From assembly GCA_000381565.1 (NCBI GenBank), contig KB906725.1, positions 1,319,731 to 1,383,730 of the forward strand: a stretch of DNA of 64,000 bases, read 5' to 3'. This stretch comes from Oxalobacteraceae bacterium AB_14 (GTDB lineage: Bacteria; Pseudomonadota; Gammaproteobacteria; Burkholderiales; Burkholderiaceae_D). Positions 54,435 through 63,615 of the stretch are shown piece by piece. Under the pieces are notes generated by a model. The model worked only from the letters and a program-made list of their open reading frames with translations, made no database searches and was not told the DNA's origin. How positions within the stretch are numbered: position 1 is the first letter of the stretch; each line of letters begins with the position of its first letter. The translations under genes and the position numbers were made by a program.

Positions 54435-55700
54435 TTACTCCAGCGCCCAGACGTACTGCATCTGCATCCACGATTCCACCGGCTTGCCGGCGCTGAGGGC
54501 CGCCTTGAAGCCGCACTTCTCGATGCCGGCGCGGGCCGCTTCATCCAGGTCCGGGTGGCCGCTGGATTTCTGCACCTGCGATTTTTTGAACTTGCCGTCG
54601 GCGCCGACCAGGAACTTCAGCGTGACGGTGCCGGTTTCCTTGCGGCCGATCGCGCCTTGCGGCCATTTCGGCTTGTCGCAGGTGGTGAAGTCGGCCAGGG
54701 CGTGCACCGTCTTCGCGGCGACCTTGTCGGCAGCCACGGCCTCCGCGTAGATCGACATGCAGGCCAGCGCCAGTCCCAGCATCGGCACGGCGGCTTTCCA
54801 GTTCAGGGCCTGCGGTGCAGGGCGGCACAAACGTTGAATACGGTCCATCAAATTTCCTCCATTGGCCGCTTGGGCCAGGTGGTGAGTTGAGAACTGGAGA
54901 CGCTCCAGCTCCGAAAGTGCAAGGGCCAGACGCCGCGGTTCGCCGAGCTGCCTTGCTGCGAAATCGTCTGCGATCAGTTCGCGTTCGACGCGGATGCGGT
55001 TCGAGATCCACCAGACGGCAGGGTGGTAGAACAGCAGCGTTTCGATCACGTTCTGCAGCAGATTGACCAGGTAATCGTGGCGCTGGATGTGCGCCATTTC
55101 GTGCGCCAGCAGCGCCTCCAGCAGATCGGGCGGCATGCCCGCCACCAGCGCCGCCGGCAGCAGCACCACCGGGCGCCACCAGCCGGCGGTGACCGGGCTG
55201 GAGATGGTGTCGACGATGCGCAGCCGCACGGCGCGCCCGACGCCGAAGCGCGCCGCCAGCCGTTGCAGCTGCGCCTCCCAGCGCAGCTGGTCCTGGCGGT
55301 GGCTGCAGTCGCACTGTTTGGCGGCGCGGTCTATCCACAGCAGGCCGAGGATCATGCGCAGCGACAGCACGATGGCGCACAGCGCCCACAGGCTGACGAT
55401 GCTGCGCAGCGAGTCGCGCAGGTCGAAAGGTTCGCTGCCGACGATATTCTGCGCGGCCAGGCGCAGCACGCCGACGCCTATCATGGTGCTGCTGTCGGCG
55501 TGGCCGTACAGGCGTTGATACAGCTCGAGCGCCGGCCAGCACAGGCAGGCCAGCAGCGCCGAACAGGCCACCAGGTAGCGGTATTCGGCGCGGCTGTTGC
55601 GCAGCAGCGTGAGGGCGATGGCGGTGGCGCAGCCCAGCAGCAGGCCTTGCCAAAGGAAGTGCATCAGCGTCAGGCCGAGGGCGAAAACGAAGGCGCTCAT
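54435..55700 (-). CDS. M56 BlaR1/MecR1-like membrane protease with TonB-like C-terminus
   Basis: A 421-aa protein. Membrane helices near the start surround a zinc-protease domain with HEMAH (LLAHEMAHIQRHDY) and a later ELIADD. Instead of a penicillin-binding sensor, the C-terminus (about residues 325-421) resembles a TonB C-terminal domain (VTLKFLVGADGKF ... CGFKAA). It overlaps the BlaI-like gene by four bases. It may sense the envelope and inactivate the repressor; this is inferred. Confidence 0.85.
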   Translation of the reverse strand: MSAFVFALGLTLMHFLWQGLLLGCATAIALTLLRNSRAEYRYLVACSALLACLCWPALELYQRLYGHADSSTMIGVGVLRLAAQNIVGSEPFDLRDSLRSIVSLWALCAIVLSLRMILGLLWIDRAAKQCDCSHRQDQLRWEAQLQRLAARFGVGRAVRLRIVDTISSPVTAGWWRPVVLLPAALVAGMPPDLLEALLAHEMAHIQRHDYLVNLLQNVIETLLFYHPAVWWISNRIRVERELIADDFAARQLGEPRRLALALSELERLQFSTHHLAQAANGGNLMDRIQRLCRPAPQALNWKAAVPMLGLALACMSIYAEAVAADKVAAKTVHALADFTTCDKPKWPQGAIGRKETGTVTLKFLVGADGKFKKSQVQKSSGHPDLDEAARAGIEKCGFKAALSAGKPVESWMQMQYVWALE

Positions 55701-56068
55701 TTCTGTTCATCCTTGAGGATTTTTTCGATCTCTTCGCGTTCCTTCCTCGAGATGCCGGAACGCAGCGCCGCCAGCACCAGCGCCTTGGCCGAGCCGGCGA
55801 AAGCCTTCTGCATCAGGTCCTTCAGCAGATTGGTCTGCAGCGCGTCCTGCGCCTGCGCCGGCGCGTAGATGTGCGAGCGCTGGCTCTCGTCGCGGATCAG
55901 GATGCCCTTGGTGTGCATGATCTGCATCAGGCGCAGCACGGTGCCGTAGGCCAGCTCCGGCTTATCTTCCAGCATGGCCTCGTGCACCTGCTTGGCGGTG
56001 GCCGAGCCGAGCGGCCACAGGGCTTGCAGCAGATCGAGTTCGGCGGCGGTTGGTTTGGGTATGCTCAT
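55697..56068 (-). CDS. BlaI/MecI-family repressor
   Basis: The 123-aa product is a winged-helix repressor: PTAAELDLLQALWPLGSATA at the start and LAYGTVLRLMQIM as recognition region. In relatives it is cleaved after activation of the coupled M56 protease. A TGTCTAGACA palindrome 44 bp upstream is a likely operator. No beta-lactamase gene is beside it. Confidence 0.88.
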   Translation of the reverse strand: MSIPKPTAAELDLLQALWPLGSATAKQVHEAMLEDKPELAYGTVLRLMQIMHTKGILIRDESQRSHIYAPAQAQDALQTNLLKDLMQKAFAGSAKALVLAALRSGISRKEREEIEKILKDEQK

Positions 56069-56111
56069 GGCGTATCTCTTGTCGGCTTGCTAAAGTAACT
56101 GTAGATTAGTC

Positions 56112-56185
56112 TGTCTAGACAAAAATGTATACTTAAATTTTTGGCGTTCCCGGCGCGTGTTGCGTGCCGTAGACAGAGTTGTCTA
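56112..56185. promoter_or_regulatory. TGTCTA/TAGACA operator-like sites upstream of blaI-like gene
   Basis: TGTCTAGACA (56112-56121) is a perfect palindrome before the repressor gene. TAGACAGAGTTGTCTA (56170-56185) is a spaced version that overlaps the 3' end of the histidine kinase gene. The shared half-site suggests one DNA-binding protein, probably the BlaI-like repressor. Confidence 0.55.
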
Positions 56186-57493
56186 TAAAGTGATGGCGAT
56201 GCGGGCGCCGCCCAGCGGCGCATCGTCGATGGCGATGGCGCCGCCGTGCAGCTGGACGGCCTTGGCGGTGATGGCGAGACCAAGTCCGTAGCCGCTGGCG
56301 GCGTAGTCCTGTTCGCGGGACAGCCGGTAGAAAGGTTCGAACACGCGCTCGCGCACCTCGGGCGGGATGCCGGGGCCGTCGTCTTCCACCGTGATGCGCA
56401 CGGCGGCGCCATCGCGTACGGCCGACAGCACGACGCGCGAGGCCGCGTACTTGGCGGCGTTGCCCAGCAGGTTGTTGACGGCGCGCGCCAGCAGGCGGGC
56501 GTCGCCCTGCAGCTCGCCCAGGTCGTCGGCAATGCTGGCGCTGAACTGCGGCGCTGGCGTCGTGGCCGAGCCGTGCGGCGGCGCGCAGCCCATCAGCAAC
56601 GGCGCCAGCGCGAACGGCTGGCGCGGCATCGATTGCGCCTGGTCGAGCTGCGTCAGGTCCAGCAGCTCGTTGACCAGGGTTTTCAATTCGTCGACATCGG
56701 CCTCCATCGCCACGACGCGCTTTTGCAGCGCCGGGTCGTCGGCCGCGTGGCGCTCGCGCAGCAGCTCCAGGCCGAACTCCAGCCGCGCGATCGGCGTGCG
56801 CAGCTCGTGCGACACGGAGCGCAGCAGGTTTTTGTGCGCTTCCATCAACAGGCCGATACGCTCGGCCATGTCGTTGATGCGGCCGGCCAGCGGCGCGATG
56901 CTCGACGCCGGCCGCACCTCGGCCCGCGCCGCCAGGTTGCCCTGGCCGAAATCGTCGGCTACCTTCGACAGCGCCAGCAAACCGCGCCAGTGCCGGCGCG
57001 TCCACCAGGCTATCGGCACCAGCAGGAACAGCGCGATCACGCCGAAGCGGATGGCCTCCATGCCCAGCGCCAGGCCGATGTCGATCGGCAGGCGCTGGGC
57101 GTGGATCACGTCGTCGTCGCTGCCGATGTAGCGCGCGCCGGTGGTGTCGACGCGGCGGTAGAACGCCTTGCCGCCGACGTCGATGACCACCGCGCCGTGC
57201 AGCAGCTGCGCGCGTTTGGAGGAGGGCAGCGCAGCCAGCGCCGCCGGCAGCGGTTGCAGTTCCAGCGTGGCTTCGGAGACTTCGCGCACCTTGTTCAGGC
57301 GCGGCAGCCATTCGTCGCTGGGCGCCTTGTCGATGTACTGCTCCAGCAGGAAGATCTGGCCGGCCGCCTGGCGGCGCGCGATCTCCTCCAGCGGATCGCC
57401 GAACAGGCGGCTGAAGGTGAAGTAGATCGCGCAGGTCGCCAGCGTGATGGCCAGCATCACCAGCAGTGCGAAGCGCCAGAAGAGACGATTCAT
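56183..57493 (-). CDS. rstB: Sensor histidine kinase (RstB-like)
   Basis: A 436-aa kinase with two membrane helices (about 5-28 and 160-182), a periplasmic sensor loop between, a HAMP region, the phospho-acceptor motif SVSHELRTPIARLEFG and ATPase motifs NLLGNAAKYA, DDGPGIPPE and GYGLGLAI. The start overlaps the response regulator stop (ATGA). The symbol is given by domain and neighbour similarity, not proven orthology. Confidence 0.85.
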   Translation of the reverse strand: MNRLFWRFALLVMLAITLATCAIYFTFSRLFGDPLEEIARRQAAGQIFLLEQYIDKAPSDEWLPRLNKVREVSEATLELQPLPAALAALPSSKRAQLLHGAVVIDVGGKAFYRRVDTTGARYIGSDDDVIHAQRLPIDIGLALGMEAIRFGVIALFLLVPIAWWTRRHWRGLLALSKVADDFGQGNLAARAEVRPASSIAPLAGRINDMAERIGLLMEAHKNLLRSVSHELRTPIARLEFGLELLRERHAADDPALQKRVVAMEADVDELKTLVNELLDLTQLDQAQSMPRQPFALAPLLMGCAPPHGSATTPAPQFSASIADDLGELQGDARLLARAVNNLLGNAAKYAASRVVLSAVRDGAAVRITVEDDGPGIPPEVRERVFEPFYRLSREQDYAASGYGLGLAITAKAVQLHGGAIAIDDAPLGGARIAITL

Positions 57494-58167
57494 TCCCAGG
57501 CCGAGGGGCTCAACAGATAGCCTTCGCCCCAGACGGTCTTGATGCGTTCCGCGCCGCCGTCGCCGAACTTGCGGCGCAGGCGCGAGATGCAGTTGTCGAT
57601 GCTGCGATCGAGGCCGTCGAATTCGATGCCGCGCATCTTGACCAGGATGTCGTTGCGCGACATGACCTTGCCCGAGGCGTCGGCCAGGATCACGAACAGC
57701 TTGAACTCCGCGCTGTTCATCGCCACTTCCTCGCCGCGCCACTGGACGGCGCGGTTCTCGCGCGAGATGCGCAGCTGGCCGATGACGATGTCGCTGTTGG
57801 CGGCGCCGCTGCCGCGCCGTTGCAGCGCGCGCAGGCGCGCCAGCAGCACGCGCGGCTGCACCGGCTTGTTGACGTAGTCGTCGGCGCCCTGTTCGAGGCC
57901 GGAGACTTCGTCGAAGCTGTCCTGGCGCGCGGTCAGTATCAGGATCGGCACGGCGCTCAGCTGGCGCAGTTGGCGGCACACCACCAGGCCGTCGACGCCG
58001 GGCAGGGTCAGGTCGAGTATCACCAGGTCCGGCAGGGTATCGCGGAAGTGGTCGAGCGCGCGGTCGCCGCGTGTCACCACGTCGACGGCGTAATCGTATT
58101 CGTCCAGGTATTCCTTGACCAGCGCGGCGAGCCGCGCATCGTCTTCCACCAGCATTACACGCTGCAT
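57490..58167 (-). CDS. rstA: OmpR-family response regulator (RstA-like)
   Basis: The 225-aa regulator has the receiver domain (VMLVEDD; phospho-Asp in VILDLTLPG; Lys in NKPVQPR) and a winged-helix DNA-binding domain. GGAGG precedes the ATG at 58167, so the longer upstream frame is rejected. An RstA-like box lies 66 bp upstream, between this gene and the divergent envelope genes. Confidence 0.88.
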   Translation of the reverse strand: MQRVMLVEDDARLAALVKEYLDEYDYAVDVVTRGDRALDHFRDTLPDLVILDLTLPGVDGLVVCRQLRQLSAVPILILTARQDSFDEVSGLEQGADDYVNKPVQPRVLLARLRALQRRGSGAANSDIVIGQLRISRENRAVQWRGEEVAMNSAEFKLFVILADASGKVMSRNDILVKMRGIEFDGLDRSIDNCISRLRRKFGDGGAERIKTVWGEGYLLSPSAWE

Positions 58168-58231
58168 CGCGCCTCCATTTCGCAGGTATTGTAGTGGAGC
58201 GCGGCGCCGAAGTGGCATTTTCGACAATCGG

Positions 58232-58256
58232 GTACACATTCGTACACTTTCTATAC
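58232..58256. promoter_or_regulatory. RstA-like box with 10-bp-spaced half-sites
   Basis: TACACATTCGTACA at 58233-58246 resembles the RstA box TACATNTNGTTACA. The half-sites GTACAC (58232), GTACAC (58242) and TATAC (58252) repeat every ten bases, typical for OmpR-type regulators. The site probably serves both divergent transcripts. Confidence 0.55.
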
Positions 58257-58361
58257 AAATGCCGCCTACAAATTGAGGACAATTCAACGACAGACCGAGG
58301 CGGATTGCGCGGCGAAGGGTGCCTACCATTGGAGGCTCTTACTTCAACCTGGAATCCGAAC

Positions 58362-58940
58362 ATGAAAAAGATTGTATGCAGTGCCCTGATCGCTCTTGCC
58401 GCAAGCGCGCTGGCGCATGCCGAAGGCTTGTATGTCGGCGCCAATATCAGCCCGCAGACCAACGGCAATGTCAAATTTACCGAGAACGGCGTGACGACCG
58501 ATCGCAGCGAGGTCAAAAAGGCGACGCCATTGGGGCTGTTTGCGGGATATGAGCTGTCGCCGTTGTGGGCGCTGGAAGCTGGTTATCGCACCGACAGCAA
58601 CTCGACCAGCTTCGACCTCTCGCCCGGCTACCAGCTCAAGACGCGCGTCAGCACGGCCTATCTGGCGGCGCGTGGCACGTGGAAGCTGAGCGAGGACTGG
58701 TCCTTGTTCGGCAAGGCGGGCGTCGCGCAGGGGCGTTTGAAGATGGACGTCAGCGGCAAGGATGCTCCGCCGGGCGAGTCGGCGCACAGGACCGGCTTGT
58801 ACCTGAGCGTGGGCGCGTCCTACCTGGTCAGCAAAGACGTGGCGTTGCAGCTGGAATTTGAACGCAGCGCCAAACTCAAACACGAAGGCTTCACCGCCAA
58901 CCCGAATCGTATCGCCCTGGGCGTGCGCTTCGGATTTTAA
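58362..58940 (+). CDS. OmpA-like small outer-membrane beta-barrel protein
   Basis: A 192-aa protein with signal peptide (cleaved near residue 20, AHA-EG), 8 predicted strands and a C-terminal Phe (RFGF). It resembles OmpX/OmpA-type barrels. It is followed by two more envelope genes and is divergent from the two-component system, which likely controls it. Confidence 0.82.
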   Translation: MKKIVCSALIALAASALAHAEGLYVGANISPQTNGNVKFTENGVTTDRSEVKKATPLGLFAGYELSPLWALEAGYRTDSNSTSFDLSPGYQLKTRVSTAYLAARGTWKLSEDWSLFGKAGVAQGRLKMDVSGKDAPPGESAHRTGLYLSVGASYLVSKDVALQLEFERSAKLKHEGFTANPNRIALGVRFGF

Positions 58941-58947
58941 GGAATAC

Positions 58948-59712
58948 ATGAAAAAGCTATCCCCGTTATTGTTGCTGCTGGCCGCGTGCGGTCCGGCGCT
59001 GGCCGAAAACACCACCGAGTTGATGATGCCCGATGGGAGCAAGGACATGTACGCGGGGGTGGCGTTCAGCACCAAGACCTCGGTGGAGGAGGGCGAGGTG
59101 CGGCAGGTGATGCTGCGCCCGCTATTCCAGATCCAGTGGAGCAACGGCATATTCGCGTCGGCCAGCGGGGTGCTGGGCATGCACCTGTCCCAAACGGCGG
59201 GCGTGGAATATGGGCCGCTGGTCGTTGGCAGCAATACGCGCGCTCCCGGCGACAGCTGGCGGCTGCGCGGCACGCATCCGATCCGTGGCTCGGCCGATGT
59301 CGGCGGTTTTTTTAACTACTACCTTGGCGACGAGGCCCGCATCACCTCGAACCTGATATACGACACCAGCGCGCGCGGCTTGCGTGCCCAGCTGGGCGTG
59401 CAAAAGACCCTGCCTTCGCCGGCGCCGCACCACACGGTGACGTTGTCGGCCGGCGTTTCACTGGCCAGCGATCAGGTGATGCGCGAGCAGTATGAAGTGA
59501 GCGCCGCTGCCGGCGGCGTGCGCGACTACCGGCCGTCGGCCGGCGTGACGGCCGTGAAAGCGGGCGTCAACTGGAACTGGGCCATGAGCAGCAAGTGGCT
59601 GGTCAACAGCTCGTTGACCGGCACGCTGCTGGGCAGCGGACCGGCCGAGGCTCCCTTCGTCGGCCGCCGCAATTTCATCACCTGGTCCAGCGGACTGGCT
59701 TACCGGTTTTAA
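58948..59712 (+). CDS. MipA/OmpV-family outer-membrane protein
   Basis: The 254-aa product has a signal peptide (cleaved after ALA near residue 19), TAAGGA before the ATG, and the MipA/OmpV pattern of strands with a terminal Phe (GLAYRF). MipA links murein enzymes in E. coli. It starts seven bases after the preceding gene. Confidence 0.85.
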   Translation: MKKLSPLLLLLAACGPALAENTTELMMPDGSKDMYAGVAFSTKTSVEEGEVRQVMLRPLFQIQWSNGIFASASGVLGMHLSQTAGVEYGPLVVGSNTRAPGDSWRLRGTHPIRGSADVGGFFNYYLGDEARITSNLIYDTSARGLRAQLGVQKTLPSPAPHHTVTLSAGVSLASDQVMREQYEVSAAAGGVRDYRPSAGVTAVKAGVNWNWAMSSKWLVNSSLTGTLLGSGPAEAPFVGRRNFITWSSGLAYRF

Positions 59713-59716
59713 ACGC

Positions 59717-60397
59717 ATGTTCAAACTCATCCTGCTCTGTCTTGCCCTGCTGCCGGCGTTCGCCGGCGCGCAGGAGGACTCCGACTGGATCGAGTACCGG
59801 GACGCCTATCGCCAGATGATCTGGTTCGAAAAATACGGCAAACCCAAACAGTTCTTGCAGAATCACTTCCGCATCCGGCCGCGCGACAAGAGCGTATCCA
59901 CCGACGGCCTGCGGTTGACGCTCAACAGCAAGGCCACCCACCTGGCGCTGCCGGTCGATGCGTTGGGGCGCGCCGTGTTCCCGTTTTCCAAAGCGGCGTA
60001 TGACGACAACGCGGAACTGACGGTGAACCGCAAGGCGGGACAGCTCAAGTCCGGCGCCTGGGTGTCGATCGTCACGCGGCCGGACGGTGTCTATGCCGCC
60101 GCCGATCTGCGCACCGCCTGCGAGCAGTTGTTGGCCTACCTGCGCTACTCCGGCGAGGCGGCGGGAAAAAGCTGCGCCGGCGTGCAGTTCTCTTATCCGA
60201 AAAATGACAGCTCGCAGGTGCGTTTCCATGCGGCCGGCGGCGCCGTCAGCATGCTAGCCGCGAAAGAGGGGCCGGCGTTCACGGGCGACGTCGTCGCCAG
60301 CTTCAGGGTATTCGTCTATCGCTTTGCGGCGCTGCCGGAAGCGGGACAGATCGTCACCAGCAGCACGCCGTTGGCGATCGCCGCGCTGCTCGAGTGA
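59717..60397 (+). CDS. Exported protein of unknown function
   Basis: A 226-aa protein with a signal peptide (residues 1-18). Features are an acidic YRDAYRQMIWFEKYG segment and two Cys residues (C121, C154) that could form a disulfide. It lies four bases after the MipA-like gene, so all three envelope genes form an operon. Family not securely known. Confidence 0.7.
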   Translation: MFKLILLCLALLPAFAGAQEDSDWIEYRDAYRQMIWFEKYGKPKQFLQNHFRIRPRDKSVSTDGLRLTLNSKATHLALPVDALGRAVFPFSKAAYDDNAELTVNRKAGQLKSGAWVSIVTRPDGVYAAADLRTACEQLLAYLRYSGEAAGKSCAGVQFSYPKNDSSQVRFHAAGGAVSMLAAKEGPAFTGDVVASFRVFVYRFAALPEAGQIVTSSTPLAIAALLE

Positions 60398-60490
60398 TAG
60401 CGGGTATAAGCATGGCTGGAGGTCGTGTCACGCTGTCGTAACACGGCGTCAATACACTTCCGCGTTCTTATTCATTCGATAGGAAGTGCC

Positions 60491-61528
60491 ATGCCATCCT
60501 CCCGCTTCAACTGCGCCGCGCGCGCCATCGCCTTGTGCGGCGTCTTTGCCTTGCCTGCCGCCCCGGCCTGCGCGCTGAACATCCTGCTGTGCAATGATGA
60601 CGGCATCACCGCCGCCAACCTGCGCGCGCTGAAATCGAAGCTGGTCGCTGCGGGGCATAGCGTGGCGGTGGCCGCGCCGATCGACAATCAATCGGGCCGC
60701 GGCGGCTACATCGCATTCCTGACCCCGATCGGCACGTTGACCGGCAAGGAGCGCGGCGCGCTGGCGCTGGGCCTGGCCGCTGGCGCTCCCGGCGTTGGCG
60801 TCGATGCAGGCGATGCCGATGTCTCCTACGTCAACGGCACGCCGGTCGCGGCCTGCCTGTATGGCGTCGATGTACTGGCCAAGAAGAAGTGGGGTGGAGC
60901 GCCCGACCTGGTGATCTCCGGCCCCAACGAGGGCAACAACACCGGCGCGATCAACGCCAGCAGCGGCACGTTCAATAACCTGGTCTACATGATCAATCGC
61001 GGATTGCCGGCAATGGCCGTCAGCGACGCCACCACCACGCAGGTCACCTGGAGCGGCGCACTGCCCGCGTCGCATCGCGTGTATGAAGTGGCAGGCATCG
61101 TCGTCAAGCTGGTCGACACGCTGGTCGCCAACAAAGCCAAGGCGGGCGGCCTGCTGATGCCAGAAGGCGTAGGCCTGAACGTCAATGTGCCGGACTTCAG
61201 TGCCGGCGCCGGCGCAGCGCTGCCTTACCGCTTCACCCGCATCGGCAAAGCCAGCAGCTACCTGCCGGCGTTCTACGAGAAGCTGTCGGACAGCCCGCTG
61301 GCCGTGGCCTCCGGCGTCAACTACCCGGTGCCGGGTATCAGCCTGGCGACCGGCGGCACCATGCTGCCGAGCGGCGTGACGCTGCCCAAGGATACCGCCG
61401 CGACCTCGGAAGACAATGTGATCGCCACGAAGACTGCGGTGACGATTTCGCCGGTCGAAGGCGTGCCGCAGGCGCGCCGCGCCTTTGAGGACGCGATGAA
61501 GATCAAATTGAACGGGATCGCGCAATGA
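60491..61528 (+). CDS. surE: SurE-like 5'/3'-nucleotidase with signal peptide
   Basis: The 345-aa product has a SurE phosphatase core after an N-terminal export signal (about residues 1-28). NILLCNDDGI carries the metal-binding Asp pair, and ISGPNEGNNTG the following metal loop. Typical SurE is cytoplasmic and about 250 aa; this one is probably periplasmic with inserts. AGGAAG precedes the ATG at 60491. It overlaps the lipoprotein gene by four bases. Confidence 0.82.
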   Translation: MPSSRFNCAARAIALCGVFALPAAPACALNILLCNDDGITAANLRALKSKLVAAGHSVAVAAPIDNQSGRGGYIAFLTPIGTLTGKERGALALGLAAGAPGVGVDAGDADVSYVNGTPVAACLYGVDVLAKKKWGGAPDLVISGPNEGNNTGAINASSGTFNNLVYMINRGLPAMAVSDATTTQVTWSGALPASHRVYEVAGIVVKLVDTLVANKAKAGGLLMPEGVGLNVNVPDFSAGAGAALPYRFTRIGKASSYLPAFYEKLSDSPLAVASGVNYPVPGISLATGGTMLPSGVTLPKDTAATSEDNVIATKTAVTISPVEGVPQARRAFEDAMKIKLNGIAQ

Positions 61529-62163
61529 ACAACTCGATGAAGGCGGCCTTGCTGGCCGTGGTCGCCGGGCTGGCGGGATGCAACGGCTCGACCAGTAACG
61601 TGCCGCCGCCGACCAGCAGCGTGCCGGTGTTGGGCGAGGGCGCGCTGCAAGGCTATGCCAATGGCGACACGGTGTCAGGCGCCAGCATCTACACCAACAA
61701 GGACGGCAAGGGTTACGTGCTGCTGTCGGCCGACGGCGACGGCGCCGCCACGGTGATCCACGTGGTCGATGGCAGCAAGGGCCGCCGCGTACCGGTGGCC
61801 AGCAGCGGCATGGTGACGCTGGCCTACGACCGCACGCAGGCGGTGGCGCTGACCGCGCTATCGGGCGCCAATGCGGCCGGCAGCTACCAGGTGCTCATCG
61901 GCGGCAAGCCGGCGCTGTTCACGGTCGCTGCCGACGGCGCGATCAGCGCGGGCAGCAGCGACTGCAAACTGTCGGGCAAAGTGGACTTCAGCGTCACCTA
62001 CGGCGGCGCGGCGGCGTTGACCTTGACCGCCAGCGGTTGCGGCAGCGCGGCAGAAGGCAGCTATAAAGGACTGGCGCTGGCATCGGCCGACACCGCGCCC
62101 GCCGCATTGCAACTGGTTGGCGAGAACGGCAGCGCCGTGCTGGACCTGCTGGCCTATCGCTGA
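61525..62163 (+). CDS. Putative lipoprotein downstream of SurE-like gene
   Basis: A 212-aa protein with a lipobox (LAGC, Cys19), followed by a Ser/Pro linker and a beta-rich domain. ATGA overlap with the surE-like gene indicates coupled translation, so both probably work at the same envelope site. Confidence 0.72.
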   Translation: MNNSMKAALLAVVAGLAGCNGSTSNVPPPTSSVPVLGEGALQGYANGDTVSGASIYTNKDGKGYVLLSADGDGAATVIHVVDGSKGRRVPVASSGMVTLAYDRTQAVALTALSGANAAGSYQVLIGGKPALFTVAADGAISAGSSDCKLSGKVDFSVTYGGAAALTLTASGCGSAAEGSYKGLALASADTAPAALQLVGENGSAVLDLLAYR

Positions 62164-62172
62164 CGCCATTGC

Positions 62173-62973
62173 TTAATGCGCCGGAACCCAGTTCATCAGC
62201 CGGTCGTTCTGGGCTTTGTATTGCTTGCCCAGGCAGGCGTTGATGTCGGCGGCGGTGGCGCAGGTGGCGTCGCGCTCTCTTAGCCATTTGCGCTGGAAGT
62301 CGCGCAGCTGGTTGCGGGCGTCGACGGTGTCGTGGCCTTGGCGCAGTTCCTTGACCAGCTTGGCCAGCGCCAGATCCTGTTTGGCCAATGTCGCATCGGC
62401 GCAGATGGCGTTTTCCACCTTGGTGGCGGCGGCCTTGCAATCGTAGGACGGACCGTCGGCTGTCGGCTCGAAGCGTGTCGCCGGCTCGAAATGTGCGGCG
62501 TCCATAGTGGCGCTGGCGCCGGCGCGGTCGATGAATTCTACGCTGACGGGCGTAACGCCGTTTGCGCTCATCCAGTCGATCAGCGCGCGGCGTGCCGGCG
62601 CTGGAATCTGTTGTGCGGACAGACTGTTGGAGCCGAGGCGCAGTGCGCCGTCGATGATGTCCGCGCCCAGGCCTTGGCCGGTCTGGGTGTCGAACCAGAA
62701 GAAGCCCTTGAACGGGCAGGCGTGCGCCTCGCAGGCCGATACGCTGACGTAGCGTTTATCGACCACAAACACCGGCTCCGGCGGGCCGCCCAGCCCCGTC
62801 AGCACTTCCCTGGAAAATTTTCCGGGAAGGCGAGTCTCGATCAGCGCCTTGGCGCGCTTGTCCCAGATGAAGGCATTGCTCGATTTGCCCTCGTAGCTCA
62901 ACGGCCAGTCGACCATGGTGGCGTGGGCCAGCGTGGACAGCGTCAGGGCCAGCAGGGCAATCTGGTTCTTCAT
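62173..62973 (-). CDS. Exported protein with LprI/DUF1311-like C-terminal domain
   Basis: The 266-aa product has a signal peptide (cleaved near residue 18). The C-terminal CKAAATKVENAICAD ... CATAADINACL pattern of four Cys residues matches the LprI-type lysozyme-inhibitor-like domain. The rest is unassigned. It overlaps the upstream acetyltransferase gene (ATGA). Confidence 0.78.
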   Translation of the reverse strand: MKNQIALLALTLSTLAHATMVDWPLSYEGKSSNAFIWDKRAKALIETRLPGKFSREVLTGLGGPPEPVFVVDKRYVSVSACEAHACPFKGFFWFDTQTGQGLGADIIDGALRLGSNSLSAQQIPAPARRALIDWMSANGVTPVSVEFIDRAGASATMDAAHFEPATRFEPTADGPSYDCKAAATKVENAICADATLAKQDLALAKLVKELRQGHDTVDARNQLRDFQRKWLRERDATCATAADINACLGKQYKAQNDRLMNWVPAH

Positions 62974-63455
62974 TGGGCTTCCGTAAACAGGCGCTTCATT
63001 TTGCGGCCGCCGGTGATTTCGAAGCCATGACGCTCATAGAACGCCAGGCTGCGGTCGAATTCCGGCAGCGGCGGCGTGCACACTTCCAGCCGGTTCCAGC
63101 GCCGCTTGCGCGCCAGTTCGGCGGCGGCGTTCAACAGCAGGCCGCCGACGCCGTTGGCGCGGAACGGCGGGGCGACGAAGAATTCCTGCATGGTCGCCAG
63201 CGCGCCTTCCGCGTACAGCGCGCGGCCTTCGGAGATGCCGACGAAGCCGATCGCCTCGCCTTCCGCGATCGCGATCAGCGCCAGGTACTTCTCTTCGCGC
63301 AGCAGGGCGTGGCACAAGCTGGCGGTCTTCTGAGGGTCCAGGTTGAAGGTCTTCACGCCCAGGCGCAGGGAGATTTCTTCGGTCAGCGCCACGGCCATCG
63401 CGGCGATGGCGGGTGCGTCTTCAGGAACCGCCAGGCGTATTCTTGTATCGGTCAT
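62970..63455 (-). CDS. GNAT-family N-acetyltransferase
   Basis: A 161-aa acetyltransferase. The acetyl-CoA-binding segment FRANGVGGLLLNAA and the later FYERHGFEITGG are typical. The substrate is unknown. Confidence 0.88.
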   Translation of the reverse strand: MTDTRIRLAVPEDAPAIAAMAVALTEEISLRLGVKTFNLDPQKTASLCHALLREEKYLALIAIAEGEAIGFVGISEGRALYAEGALATMQEFFVAPPFRANGVGGLLLNAAAELARKRRWNRLEVCTPPLPEFDRSLAFYERHGFEITGGRKMKRLFTEAQ

Positions 63456-63546
63456 TGAATTTTGTTTTCAGTCGTAGGGTTGAACAGCATAGCAGTTTGC
63501 GATCCGCGAATACTCGCGCATTCTCACGGACGGGGGATGGGGCAAA

Positions 63547-63601
63547 AAAAACCCGTCTGCTAGAACGCGCCCAAGAACGCGTTCGGTGCAGACGGGTTTT
63601 T
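63547..63601. terminator. Bidirectional terminator near gatB
   Basis: AAAAACCCGTCTGC (63547-63560) and GCAGACGGGTTTTT (63588-63601) form a long stem with A- and T-runs at its sides, suited to stop gatB transcription on the minus strand. Confidence 0.85.
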
Positions 63602-63615
63602 TAGGAGGATGGCGC

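Noticed and set aside
56183..58516. Apparent 777-aa fusion around the histidine kinase
   Set aside because: Only its C-terminal part is the kinase; the rest runs out of frame through the response regulator, which has its own well-supported gene.
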